Shown here one piece after another: positions 37,663-50,500 of a stretch of DNA of 64,000 nucleotides (positions are counted from its first letter, which is position 1; every line of letters starts with the position of its first letter). The stretch covers positions 1,757,852-1,821,851 of the forward strand of contig WMCF01000025.1 of NCBI GenBank assembly GCA_009792885.1, in the 5' to 3' direction. The notes beneath the pieces are model-generated. The model was not told the origin of the DNA and did not search any database. It saw nothing but the letters and a program-made list of their open reading frames with translations. The translations under genes were made by a program, and so were the position numbers. This DNA is from Eremophila alpestris peregrina. Lineage: Eukaryota > Chordata > Aves > Passeriformes > Alaudidae.

Positions 37663-39095
37663 GTCAAATCTATGAGATCCATTTAAACAGAACACGTTAA
37701 AATATTTCCTAAAAGAAATTGAAATTAATAAAGAAAATTCAAAGTTAGGAGTTTTTCCATCAATATTAGATTTTGTTCTGTACTGAGGTTTATGTCCTTG
37801 CTGACAGGTAAATGCATTAATGCAAGTAACTAATATACATCCCTTGATCAAACACTGCAAGTCCACATCAGGAATTTAAATTTCAAGTCTTCTTTATAAA
37901 ATAATTTTACACCTGCTGAAAATACCCTTCACTCCATGCTTTTTCCCCACAAATCTTTGTTTCCTTGGAAAAATAGTTTCATCATCCAGTGAAAATTTTA
38001 TTAGCTTAATTTTAAAGGCTATAGGGTATCATGCAGTCATTCATGATATCACAAATACAGTAATACATAATTCATCCATTGGTCACACCCATTTTGACTG
38101 TGCATGTCAGGCAGGAATATATTCAAATATTGTAAAATTTGAAAGTGAACAGCTTTTCCATCTCACAGGTAAAATACATGGCTGATTCCAAAGCCTGAAT
38201 TCCTGGGTGTTACACTGATATCAGGATCAGCTGGCTTTCCACATGGGGATTCATCTGCAAAAAGTCTCAAAGGTTGTCAACATCAGCATTCTAGGATGTC
38301 CATTTTCCACAGTGGCATATTTTACTTCTGTTACCTAATAGAAGAGAAGGACTCTCTCCTGCCTCTGAAGAACTAAGAAGGTCTGTTCTTTGGCCATGCT
38401 TTCTGAGCCCTCTGCTTGTGCCATGAACAATGGGAATTACTTCAAAGGGCAATGATTGCTCTTAGGAGGTTTTAAGACTAATCTGAAGCTTCACCTATGC
38501 AATCAGATCTTGCATCATCTGGCAGCTATTCAAGAGACCAAAATGCCAATGGCCATACATCTGGGGCCTGTGCCCAAAAGGATCTTCAGCTTTTTGGAGG
38601 AAGTGCTTGTTCTTGCAGGAACTGAAAATCTACCACTGAATGCTTCTCTCTCCCCTCACGTTAGTTATTCACCTCTAAAAGCAATTTATTGGCTCAGTGG
38701 GAGAACAGGTAACTCCCTACCTACCTTGCAGAATGGAGAAAAGACAACCTAGTTCTCTTCTGTGAATTCACATGGCCTCTTTGAACTCCTCACAAAGCCC
38801 CACTGGGAAGCTGTTCTAAAGCATTTTCAAGACTCTGGAGTGTTGCTCTCCTTTATGAAAATGCTGACATTATGGCTGTGTCTTCTTTCAAAGATTTTGT
38901 CACAGTTAAGACAGGCAGAGTTTCCCTTCTGGGCCTACCAGTAATTCTCTGGGCTGTCAACCAGCTCTAAAAGCACAAGATAGCATAAAAAAAAGAGGCA
39001 TTTGCCTTAACTGCTCCTTACTTTCCAGAAGTTGTTGAATTCTCATACTTATTTTTTAACAGCTTACTAAAACCTTTCATCTGATGCTTTTTTAA

Positions 39096-39130
39096 AATTA
39101 TTATTATTATTTTCTTTTCTTTTTTTTTTC
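39096..39130. repeat. ATT microsatellite joined to T-rich tract
   Basis: Four to five ATT units run into a pyrimidine-rich T tract. It is a simple repeat with no associated gene. Confidence 0.8.
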
Positions 39131-39330
39131 ATTTTAATAGTACAGATTCAGTTTTTTAGCTCTGCCCCCTCATACAAATGTTTCCCTGCCTGAAGTCTTA
39201 TGCATTCTGCTTGGACTTCTTAGCAGGACTCCCTTGTATGGAATAGGATGCTTCATTTCTTTTTTTTTTTTTTAACTGCATTCCATCTCCTGAGCTAACA
39301 ACTAAGGGATGCAGCCCTTTGCATAGGAAC

Positions 39331-39392
39331 TGAGATATATATATAAGAGTGTAACTCATTATTATGTTATATATATATAACAGTATAACTCA
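39331..39392. repeat. Diverged 34-bp tandem duplication
   Basis: The segment starting at 39331 (tgagatatatatataaga, then gtgtaactca) recurs 34 bases later from 39365 (tgttatatatatataaca, then gtataactca), with about four mismatches over the 28 alignable bases. The second copy contains a perfect 16-bp palindrome, gttatatatatataac, at 39366-39381. Its AT core probably arose by slippage. Confidence 0.75.
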
Positions 39393-42090
39393 GTCCATGA
39401 GTCAAAAAAATTATCAAGGACCAGCAAAGCTAGGAAACACAATGTCTGTGTACTGAAGGAGCTCTTTAAGAACAAGACTGGGTCCAATCAGGTAGCTGGA
39501 ATGAGCAAGGGCTGTGCAGGACCATTGCCATCTCCACAGAAAGCCACTTCAGCCTATACTGACTTCTGAAAACAATTACAGCACAGGCACACCTGCCATG
39601 GATGTGCATGGAACCAGCCTGAGTCCCAGGGAGATTTATATCCCCAGAATTCATACTGCAAGACCCACCCTAGAGTTCTTCCACACCAGAGCTGGCCCTG
39701 GAAGCAATCTGTCCACCTCCACACATATTTGAATGGGATCTGTCAGATGGGTGCTGGCTCCCTGCTGCCTGCTGTGGGTAATGGGCAGCACTGCCTCCTG
39801 CCCTGCACCAAAGCATTGCCACCCTGGGGAAACACAATCCCATGCCATTAACAGATAAGCAAGAACGGAGATGTGCATTTATTCTCAGCCTTACTGGTGG
39901 GAGAACATCATCAAAATAATTGGAACTGCAGCTACACCCACACTGATGCTTCAGATCCAAGTCCCATATTTTCAGGAAGAAAGCAGGATGAGGGGGAGTT
40001 TCGTCCTTTGTATCCCATTTTTTTAACTGTGAACATTCAGAGAAAGAAAATATGAAATGCAGTGGTCTGCTGAGGCCATAGTACCCATTAATTTATTACA
40101 AAATAGGGTTAGATATTCTGTGTATTGAGGCAAACTACTGTATGGAAAATGGTGATGCAGGTAGCATGGTTATGGTACACTTACAAATTCTAAATACAAG
40201 CATGCTTAGGGTTTTTTTTTTTTAATGTCTTGGCTTAAAGGGATTCTGAATCCCCTAAAAATATGCTTTTCTGTACGTCATTTTCCAACCTAATTAATTC
40301 TATTTTGAAACACATAAATGGATCACATTTATTTTAACACACAAGTTGTAAGACAAACAAGATTTCCTGTGTCTGAAATGCTTATATATCAGGATGTTTC
40401 TTGATGGAGTATTTTTCCTGGTCCTACACCTCCTTCTTCAAGAAGATGATTACTAAGATAATTTTTTGCCCAACAAAATTTGGAAATGAAACCTATACAA
40501 AGTAAGGAATTTCTTACAATCCTTTCCAAAAGAAATTCATTCTAGGAAGTAAAAAACAAAGATGAAGAAAATTTGGCATCATTAATGTAAAAGTTTGTAC
40601 CTTGGACTAAAGGATGAAGGGACTTCAACCTGTATCCTGACCTGCCACGTGAGCGTTATTCAAAAAGCAAGGTTGAGTCTTTAATAACAGAACAGAGTTT
40701 TTTGTTTGTTTTTTAAACATAACTGACAGTGTATTATAAACCAATTCATGAGATCAATATTAAAACTGTTAGAATAAGAGGTATCTGTTTTCCCTATCCA
40801 CATAGCAATTTAGTTGCTCTACATCCCATTGTCAAAAATGATAGTTTTGATCTCTGTTTTTCCTGAGATTGGCCCAAAAGGGAACAAAAGCTGAGAAACC
40901 CTGGGTAGCAAATACAATGCAAAGAAAGAATAATAAAAAAAATTATAATGTGTTATAGATGTGATATCCTTTTTAAGTGAAAGAGAACTTTAGACAGAAT
41001 CCAAGCATGTTTCTGTTCCCAGTTTACAAAATCGGATTCCTAAAATCCACGGGGCTCTTTTCCACTATTTTCGTAATCTGATTTATGAGGTGACCAGTAA
41101 TGATGATTAATATTAATATTTATGGTGCCATAAAAATATCAGTACCTTTACTTAAAGTTAGTTCAGTCTCTTCCTCTGTCCTGTCTCTCCTCTACTTAAC
41201 ATTTGCATTGGTTAGTATAGAAAAAGAAAAGAAAAATCAGGAATCTTTCCAAGCCTAAGGTCTAGAACTCTGTAAATTCTCTCTCAGGAGAACCACATAG
41301 AGGCACTAGCAAGTTATAAAGCTAATAAAAGATCTCCTACAATAGAAAATGTCACAGTTTTCAGCAATCACAGACATGACTTTGAAAATTAGGTGGATTT
41401 TGATCTCATGCATTTTGAAAATTGTAGGAGAAAACCTCAGTTACAATAGCCTGGTGACAAAAATACTTTTTATTTGGTGCAATTTTAGACAGCTACAAGA
41501 AGGGCATTAGAAAGACTTTCCATAGTTAAAAGTGTTTAATTTTAATTAGAGTTTTCCAATTCCTTTATTTTCCCACAACACATTTGCAAGTTTTAGCTTG
41601 TGAATGAATTCCATGTCAATTACTAGTAAGGGCATAACTCACCATTGCTGCAAAGCAATGAGAGCACAATGATAAAACCTGAGTTTGGAACACTGAGCCA
41701 TTTCACTCTTTTCTGGCAATATCCTGGGGGATTTTCAACATTTTGTTTAACCTCACAGTGCTCAAATGCTTTGGGATACAGAGTTGTCTATTTTTTTTGT
41801 CAAATCACATTCCATAAATTTTAAGACAGGCTCTCTCAGCCCAAACATGAAGATCGATCTATAAATTAAACATGGAGAAGGGAGATGTGGAAAATATGCT
41901 GCTCTTTACCTTATCACAATTTCTGGCAGGTTTCCATTGAAACTTCAAAGACATGCCCAGCTGAAGGTAAATCAAATAATGTGTGTGATGCTACTGGAAA
42001 AGGTCTGAGTTTGCAAGGATCATTCAAAAAAACACAGCTCATGCTCTGTGTTGCTAAGGAGAACTCCAGAGTAATGTAATATTCATTAAA

Positions 42091-42134
42091 CAAAAACAAC
42101 AACAACCCAACAAACAAACAAACAAACAAACAAT
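42091..42134. repeat. (AAC)/(AAAC) microsatellite
   Basis: CAA units pass into about six CAAA units. It is a simple repeat, and the minus-strand frame at 41914-42129 reads it as a hydrophobic artefact. Confidence 0.85.
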
Positions 42135-42921
42135 GTGTTAATTGGAACAGGAGTAATCAGAATGAACGCTGTGTGAACATACATAATAAAATTTGAAACA
42201 GGTAAATCTGTTGTGGGCATTCTGATTTAGGTGCTTGAAATCACCTGGGAATCTATCTAGTTCTGCCTCAAGCCAATAAACATTTGTTGTCCTTTGATTA
42301 GCTTTACTATTCTTGTTGAAAAAAATGTTTTTTCATGTAAAAAACATCATGTTTTCCAGTTCATCTGAAATCTGCTAATTTTTTTCAAGATTTAAATATT
42401 TTGTACTTAAAAAAAAAAGCCAAAGTTTTCCTGATCACATGAAAATTCAAATTACTATTCAGAGAAGTTTAAGTTATTACTAGTTTGCATTTTCTTGTGA
42501 TTCCTATTAAATGAGAAAAAACCACACCATATCTACTTAAAAAAATCCCACAAGACATGGAAGGTAAAATACTGGATGCTATTGAGAAGTACTTCAGCCC
42601 CAAACATTTTAAACCATTTAAACATTTCAATACTTAGTCAAGTTGTCCCATTGATTAGTCTATGTGATGGAACCAAAACTTGAAATTAAATGCAGCAACA
42701 AAATGAAAATTTCTGCATTCTGGCAGAAGAGCTTGCCACTGCCCGGCAGTCACAGTCATCACCAACACTAGGTTTGACTGGGCAATGTTCTTCTCCCCTA
42801 GTCCAAGCAAAGGAGACTATTTCCCAAGAAATCACCCTGCCACAATCCATTTTGCACTTGCACTTGTCTGTCAGCCTTGCTCTGTAGCCCCAGCTACATA
42901 AAGGCAGGAAGGGACCTATTA

Positions 42922-43375
42922 TGGCTTAACTCCAGACAGCGCCCAAGCCCCTTGCAGTCACTCATTCACTTCCCCTGGGTGGGATGGGGAGGGAATTTGA
43001 TGAGTAAAAGTGAGACAGCTGGTGGGTTGAAAGACAGTTTTAATAAAGAAAACAAAACAAGGAATTAATTCACCACTTCCCATGGGAAGGCAGGTGTTCC
43101 ATCCACAGGAGAGCTGGACTCCATCACACCCAATGGTGATGTGGAAAGAAAAATGCTATCAATTCTGAACATCCCCTGCTTCCATATTCTTCTGCCAGCT
43201 CTGTAAGATGGAGCACGATGCCATATGTATGGAATGACCCTTTGGTCAGTTGGGGTCAGCTGTGTCCCCCCCAGCTCCTTGTGTACCCCCAGCCCCCCCT
43301 CTGCTGGGGTGGGGTGAAAAGCAAATAGGACCTTAATGGTGCAAGCACTGCTCATCGGGAACATAACTATCTCTA
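42922..43375 (-). mobile_element. Avian endogenous retrovirus solo LTR
   Basis: About 454 bp resembles an LTR family widespread in birds, recognised from blocks such as 'tggcttaactcc' at the outer edge, 'gggtgggatggggagggaa', 'gtaaaagtgagaca', 'aaggaattaattcaccactt', 'cccatgggaaggcaggtgtt', 'tttggtcagttggggtcagc' and 'ctgctggggtggggtgaaaa'. On the minus strand an ATTAAA polyadenylation-type signal lies at 43039-43044. The promoter TATA region expected near 43200 looks mutated, so this copy is probably inactive. No retroviral gene or second LTR lies beside it, so it is a solo LTR left by LTR-LTR recombination. The word tatta at 42917-42921 and 43376-43380 could be a 5-bp target-site duplication, although the inner end next to it is decayed. 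I recall the type as ERVL-like (class III), but the exact family is uncertain. Confidence 0.85.
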
Positions 43376-46300
43376 TATTATTCTGAAAGAAATAGAAACA
43401 TTTATATGCTTTTATACTGTGCTACTTTAGTGTACATTTGCTCTTGATGTAGAAATAAAAATACTCCAGGCAAACAAAATTAAGGAGATGATTATTTTGT
43501 TGTTTCAAGTTTCACGACTACATCTCTGCTGTATGAGCCAAAATGTTTCAAGTCTGTTTGGATGCGTAAAAGGCGTTAAGTACATTTCCCATGGAAGTCA
43601 CACCTTTTTGTCACAGATTTTTCATTACTTAAAAAGAGTAAATGAAAATAGGAGATAAATTTGTAATTTACCACAGTTCAAAAAATGCAAGTACAAACTG
43701 GGGTGTTTGAGCAAACAGAACAAAATCAATCTGAAAGACAGTGGGCTTAAATTGTTCCTAAATGCCTTGTAAAAGACTATTTTTCTGAAGTAAGAAAACA
43801 GGAAATGATAAGAATTGAATATTCTAGTCATGTCCATTTTGAGTTACTGTAGTAGTAATTAATGACATGGTATGACAGTATCATCTTGTAGTCAGCTAAG
43901 CAGCAACAACTAGAGTTGAATCATCACAGCATGAGTTGCAGATTAACACTTTTACAAGTGGCAATGTTCAGTTCAACCTAATTCGTCAGTCCTGAAAATA
44001 TCATTCACTCCCACTTGACAATGCAGAATCAAAACTCCATAAATATCTCTTACCATCCTTAATAAATCCCTGAACAGAGATGTTGAGGGTACCTCTGAGA
44101 CAAAGTCAGAAAAGTTTGACTGCATCCTGAGATGCTGGCAGCCCTTATTATTGGTCCATCTGTAATTTGCTGCAGCAAATTGCTCTCACACATATGCAGA
44201 GACACAAAGTGTGGTTTGACTATACCCCAAAACAGCAACCAACCAAAGTCATCTGCGGACACACTTAGCCTAAGGCAGGTACCAGCAGCCAAACCACCAC
44301 TGCAGCAAAGCTTAGAGTGAGCAGCAGAGCTCTGCCAGAAAACCCCAGCTACTTTACAGGGGACAACACTGCTGTCGCTAGATGACAGCCCCAGCCCGCC
44401 CTAGCCGATATTCCTCCACGGAGCTGGATTGTGCAGAGACAGCTGGAATATCTTTGCATGTGCTTCTTTTCACTGATGTTTTTTGCCTGCAGCTGAGCAG
44501 TAAGGCAAGTATGTGCTGAGCAGAGAAATGCCCACAGCTTGGATGTGTGGTTTCTCAGTTTTGATGCTGTTCCTATCTCCCGTCAAAACTGACTGCAAGA
44601 CAACCATGGGACATGGAGAAGTTTTTTGTTCACTCTGATCCAGTTCTGAAAGTTGATCATGTGTCAGATCCTAAAGAAAATGACAGATTTTGTTTAGGAT
44701 CTTAACAATGAAAAGACCATTTTCTGCCCTGTGGTGATGATGAGGCAGATAAGTACAGGGATGAGGAGAAACTTGTATCTCTGTATTTAGCAGGTCATCA
44801 GGACTAATAAGGGGGTAAAGCTCTAGCAGTTACAGAAGTGACCTAGTGATCCACTGCCAGGACCCCAGTTCAGCATTTGGACCCTTTTAGTTACACAGCC
44901 CACCATCCTGACACACCAGCTCTAATACTGAAACAGCCTGCAAACACACAAATACCTCCCCCAAGACACAATTGTTTCTTCAGGCCTCATGGGAGTCCTT
45001 GCAGCATTTTTCACCTTCAGTCTTAGGCTTTAACTCACAAAGGTGCACTACTTCCTCACAGATCTGCTTCTTCTGGCCTTGCCCCAGAATATGTGTTTAT
45101 GCTGAGGCCAGTGTGGATCACACAATGAAGCCTCAGCAGAGGAGTAAGCAGGTTAGACAATGTAATGAAATGATAAATCCAGTTCCTAAAATCTGATAAT
45201 TTGAATTGTTAATATAGCAGATAGTTATCCCCCTTAAGTGTTGAGAGTCAGTGTTGACATTGCTACACCTCAAAAAGAGTGGGAGTACATATATTTGTGT
45301 TGGAAAGAGAGACCGTGAAGTTAAGGGAATGTATATAAGTACCAAGGCTTAGATAGGGACATATCACAGTAGGGAATGAGGATGGTAGGAGATTTAACTA
45401 TGAAATACACAGTTGATAAGATGGGCTGCAAAGAAGCTTACCCATTTATTTGGTTTGGGCATTCCTCCAAAAAACACAGAAAAGTCATAAACTGATTTTA
45501 AACAGTGTAGGTACCTTCAGAGTTGTTGGGTGACCCCACAAAGCAGCTGTACAAGTGATGGAAATTTATTCTCTTTTCCAAGCCCTTTAAAAACCCTGCC
45601 TTTTGTATTAACATCTCCCTGGTTGCAAATGACAGGCAGATTACCAGAAGTGAGGGTTTCATGTTCTTGGCAAATTGCAAGGATTTATTAATTTTATGAT
45701 TCCTAGGCACACTCCAAACTTACAAGCACAAGTTTCAGTGAAGAAAATGATAGCATGATCCCCTCACCTCAAATGAGTAAAAGAACAAAAGAAAAGATCT
45801 TCAGAAATTGGTAAGTATTTCAGTGGAAACCCATCTGACAGCTGGCCACCTGTAGCGCCAATAAATTATTGTTTGACATTCTGTTGTTGACTTTCATTAG
45901 CCAGCTATTCCCCCCAAGACATCATGCTAATTTAAAGATTCAGCCCATATTTCTTTCTTTATTTTTTTCCTGATACACTTCAAAATCATCCAAAAAATAC
46001 TTTAGGACTGAGCATTGATGAGGAAGCCACAATTTTACATTTAAATTATGTACTTACAAACCTTCTTCATTTGGAGACATCATAAATAGTTATATAAAAT
46101 AAAAGTAATTACTCCCAACTATTTATCATAAAGCAAGAAAATACATGTCTAAACAAAGTGTTTTGATGCTTTTAAATGTGGATTCTTTGATTTTTTGCAG
46201 AGCTCCTTTACACAGGAATTTCTGAAAGCATTAAAAAATTAGTATTTTTATATATAATGGATGAGATAGTTGGCATTATAGGAAGCTAACTATTCATCAG

Positions 46301-47465
46301 TTTCATAGTCCTCTAGGGTGTATTGCACACCTCCATGGTACACCTGACTGCTAGGCCTGATTTTTCTTTTTTAAGCTAGCAAATGAATAAAAAAGCCCAC
46401 GTAAATTCGACAACCCTCAGCTGGATAAACTTCTCAGAGGTTTTTACAAAGAGAGTTTTATTCCCACTAAGAGCTGAAAGAAACACATACCTCATTAAAT
46501 TTTTGCCAGATAAAGAGCCTGTCCCCTCTCCCGTCCCTCAGATTTATCATAGAGACAGCTGCTGAGTCAGGCAGAAAATGATGTTTCAAAAAAAAAAATT
46601 ATCCAGATTCACTAGAAGGAAAAAAGAAAAAGAGTACAGAGACCTGCAGGATGTAGTAAAAAAGTGCATAGCTTTGAATTTGAGTACCTCGCTCAGTAGC
46701 ACTAGGGAAAGTTTCTAAATATGAAGAAATAAAACATGTTATCTAAATTGTCCTTCTAGAAGCAGACTGGTCAGAGGCTGGTATTTCTGGCTCATGATTA
46801 TTATATTTGGGTATTTTTAAAGTCCATAAGGAGGTTCTCACAAAATATTCAAATCACCATGGAAGGACAAAGTAACCACGAGCTCAGTAAAAACACTCCT
46901 GCATGGAGCTGTATGAAATCATTGTCCACTCCGAGGGGCACTGGATGAGGCAATTTCCCTCAGATGGTTTTAAAGAGTTCCAAAGTATTTGCTTGGTAAC
47001 TACTTCTCAATGGTGATGTTTAACCATCACTCTTCTTTGAAGCATCATTTTACTTAAGGCTATTACCATATGGAGATCACCCATTGGCTTTCATCTTGTT
47101 TCAAGACTGGGATGTGGCATAAAGACAACTGTTTTCTTTTGATTGATGATCTTCATTTGGAGAAGGGCAAATGTGCAATGAATGAACATGAACTTCAGCC
47201 AATTCTCTGGGACTGTCTCTTTTGGTTGAAGTAGCCAGAAACCCAGAACAAGCTCAAGAGCACAAACCTCTCCCGTTGTGGGGCTGGATCACCATGCTTA
47301 TGGGGCTTCTTTAAGGAGGGAGAACACAGCTGCCCTTACAGTTTTCTCAAATGACAGAGCAGGCTGGGATTTTCCTAATGAAACCACATCCATGTCAGGA
47401 AAAACTCCCTACTAATACCAAGCCCCAAGCCAGCAAATGCAGTGCCTGCCAGTCCCCCACAGCCA
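43376..47465. other. Unique non-coding DNA, no gene seen
   Basis: Only short chance frames (up to about 80 codons) were found. The stretch 44340-44470 has slightly higher G and C content but no recognisable exon. No RNA gene or element was recognised. Confidence 0.65.
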
Positions 47466-47515
47466 CCCCATTTCAGGGGCAGCACTGCCTCCCCATTTCA
47501 GGGGCAGCACTGCCT
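47466..47515. repeat. Perfect 25-bp tandem duplication
   Basis: Two identical adjacent copies of a 25-bp unit starting 'ccccatttcaggggcagca' occupy 47466-47490 and 47491-47515. The unit length is not a multiple of three, so the plus-strand 143-codon frame (47351-47782) reads the two copies in different frames. This is evidence against that frame being a conserved protein. Complete identity indicates a recent duplication. Confidence 0.95.
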
Positions 47516-50500
47516 CCAGCTCCTCATGAGGAGACATTTCACCTGGCAGCCTGCTCTGTCCATGCTTGTCCTTGCACCCTGAGCACCCAGGAGGTGCCAC
47601 CCTGGGGTCTCATGCAGCCTTATCCCTGCCATCCCCATTCCCATGTCATCCTCTGCCCCCATGACAATGGGACACTCAGGACATGCTGTCACAGGCAGCC
47701 AACCTTACATCTCTCGCCCACTCCAAGCAGGCCTGGATCTTGCACCCCAGCGTGGCTTCTGAAAAGGCTGATCCTGGAATGATCTCGCCAACTATTTACT
47801 CATTACTTTTTTTTAAATGAAACATCATGATCTTGATGTGGGGTGAAAGGATTCTGACACTGTGGTATGGGAAAAGTTGTTGTCTAGTTCAGCTCTGTCT
47901 CACACACACCCTCCCAGATCCCCCCTTTGCTTCAGCCCTGTTTTCTTTTCATAGTTAACACCATCTCTTTTCCCAATGCCTGGACAGAATGCAAATATCA
48001 GAAATAATTATAATACTTACTGACTCTGCAGTTACTGCCAAGAAAATTACTTGCCATAGTAGCATTTCTCCTACTTTAGGCAGGACATGCTAGCCATTGT
48101 TATTTAATTTCATGGAATGTTTAATGTTTCCATGTTTGTTTCTCTGTCAGTCTTATCAATTTGAGGGAAGTAGAATTTATGTTTTTTTACTCAAAAACTG
48201 ATTTCTGCCCATTGTCTGTAGGACAACACAAGAACACATCAGAAGGTGAGGAGGACACAGTCACTCAGTGACAAAATAGACCAAAGATATATAAATGCAA
48301 CTGGATGTGAATTTTTGCACCTGTAAGCATCCTTTAAGATAAGTTAAATATGCTAGAAAGTGATTGACAATTTTCATCAGTCCTAAAGACTGAATAATTT
48401 AAATGCAGGGGTTCTTCTCATCTAATACAAAGTGCTGAGTACAGGATACTAAACAAACACTGTTGAATTTCAATCTGGTAGGCACAAAATCCGAGATGGA
48501 GGAAACCATTTAACCCCATGTGAGCCTGCATGCTCTGTGACTGTACCATTTTGTTACTGGGAAAGTGGAAGGAAATTCTACCCCTACTGCAAGGAAAAAA
48601 CGACAGGGCATGCATGCTAAGCACATCTGAAAAAGAGCCAAGAAAAAAAATCCCAAACCCTGTAACTGTGCTGGTGTTAGATGATCTCTGTTTGCCTCGT
48701 CTCTCATTACAGCCAATGTTAGTGGGAGACAAATCCAGAACCCTGTGTGTTCCAATAGTCACCATATACCTGAAAAATTAAGTGCCTGATGGATCTTACT
48801 GTCATTTATAGAAAGCCTCAGAAGAGCTGCAGAGCTACAGCAAAATAGCAGAGCAAATCCTTTATCTTGTGAAGGAATCTACATGCACATGGCTTGGCCA
48901 GCTATGTTCAGGAATTGGTTGGTGCTGAGGAAACCAAGGGAGCTCTTCCTCCATTGTCGCAGACTATTCTATGCTATGTGACCATCTCTATCAGCCAGTT
49001 CTTTCCAAAAGCCCATGCACGAACCAATATTTTCATCTGCATTTCCCAGCAATATTTACAAAAATGAATTTTCATAATTTTATCCAGTAATTAACCCTTG
49101 GGGTGTCTTATGTAGGCATTTTTTTAACATCATAATCACTGTCATCAGCCAGTAACATAGTAACTCCAGTAGTGGCATGCTGTGAGAGTCAGTCATCTCA
49201 TTCTGTTCTATTATAAAACTGGGGCAAACTGCTGAGCTTTCAGACCACTGTGAGTTTATATTTTTCCTTCTCAATTTTTTCTCATATCTGCAAGACTCTT
49301 GCAAAGCTGACACGCTTTTCTCAGAGTCAAAACACCTCAACCTTCATTCTTCCAGTGCACTTAGCACAGATAGTGATAAACCTTGCTTTTACTGGCCTTG
49401 TGCTGTGTTTTAACACAAAACACAGATTGATATGCCACTTTTTTAAAAAAATAAAAACCTTAGTACTGTAGTGAGCAACCCATCTACTTGTTATATTAGG
49501 ATTACCCTTTTAGTTTTAAACTTTATGACAGCTTGCTTAAACACAACCTATATTTTTTGCAGCTTTACACAAAAAAGCATCTAGTACAGGCAGCTACTAC
49601 TTCTACGAATGACAAAGGTGAGAAATATGCTGTTCTGGGCAAGCTGTCCAAATAACCCTAATTGCTTTTTTGCAAGATGTCATTTCACAGAATTAACTCT
49701 GACAGTCCCATTCCTGCCCCTTTCTTTCCTCACCTCCATCAAACTGACACTCCTCATAATCTAGCTATGATTAGCTAGAAATAGCTAATTTCCACTGCTA
49801 TGCTTTTGACAAATGTTCAGGAGAGGGTGTTGGCAATCATACAGTTTCTCCTAGGATATAATCCAATTTGCAGCCACTAAAGTGCTCTCTATTCTTGGTG
49901 AGAAACAGGATTGCTGATCAGACCCCTTTTAGGAAAGAGAACCAATTTCAGCCAACTTAATCTCCTAAATAAAGATACAAACTTTTACTTTCTGATTTTC
50001 TGTCCAGACTACTAATGTAGGCTTAAAGAACTTTCAGTTTTCCTTCTGGGTGAGACAAAAAGGCCACTGGTCAATTAAAATCATGCTGCTCTAGGATGCT
50101 GCATCAGTGTCTTCTTAAGACATGATCATAAATAAAACTATTTTATGCTTGTGACTTCCAGATAAAATAGACAAATTCTTCCATCCTGATTTTCATATAA
50201 ACACATCAAAAAGCATGACATTCTTATGAGGATCAGAAGACTTCTAAATATGAAAAGTGACTTATGTGAACATCTCTAATACTTGAAATATCTCCACAAC
50301 ATTAACTTTAAAGCACATATTTAATGAATACAATTACTGCTTAAATAACTATTATATCCAAAGTGTGAAACATTTATCTGATTATGAGATTTCACTGAAG
50401 CCAATAAAGCTTGTCTTTTCCTTTTCACAATGTGTCACTAGATTTTTCTTCAGTTTTTAATCCAGATGCAATCTGGCACAAAAAACTGCCAGCTTCCCAG

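Larger units (their letters stand above)
28362..42921. other. Unique non-coding DNA, no gene seen
   Basis: About 14.5 kb without any recognised interspersed element or gene. The longest frames are 121 codons (30619-30984 minus) and about 105 codons (33951-34268 minus), neither recognisable. The block near 39480-39960 is richer in G and C and carries overlapping frames on both strands without any known domain. Simple repeats lie at 37629-37662, 39096-39130, 39331-39392 and 42091-42134. Confidence 0.65.

Noticed and set aside
42325..42347. 9-bp inverted repeat atgtttttt / aaaaaacat
   Set aside because: It is built almost entirely from A and T runs, so it is expected by chance in this DNA, and there is no gene for it to terminate.
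47351..47782. 143-codon plus-strand frame rich in Pro, Cys and His
   Set aside because: It crosses the two copies of a 25-bp tandem duplication in different frames, lies in a GC-richer patch where stops are rarer, and has no recognised domain.
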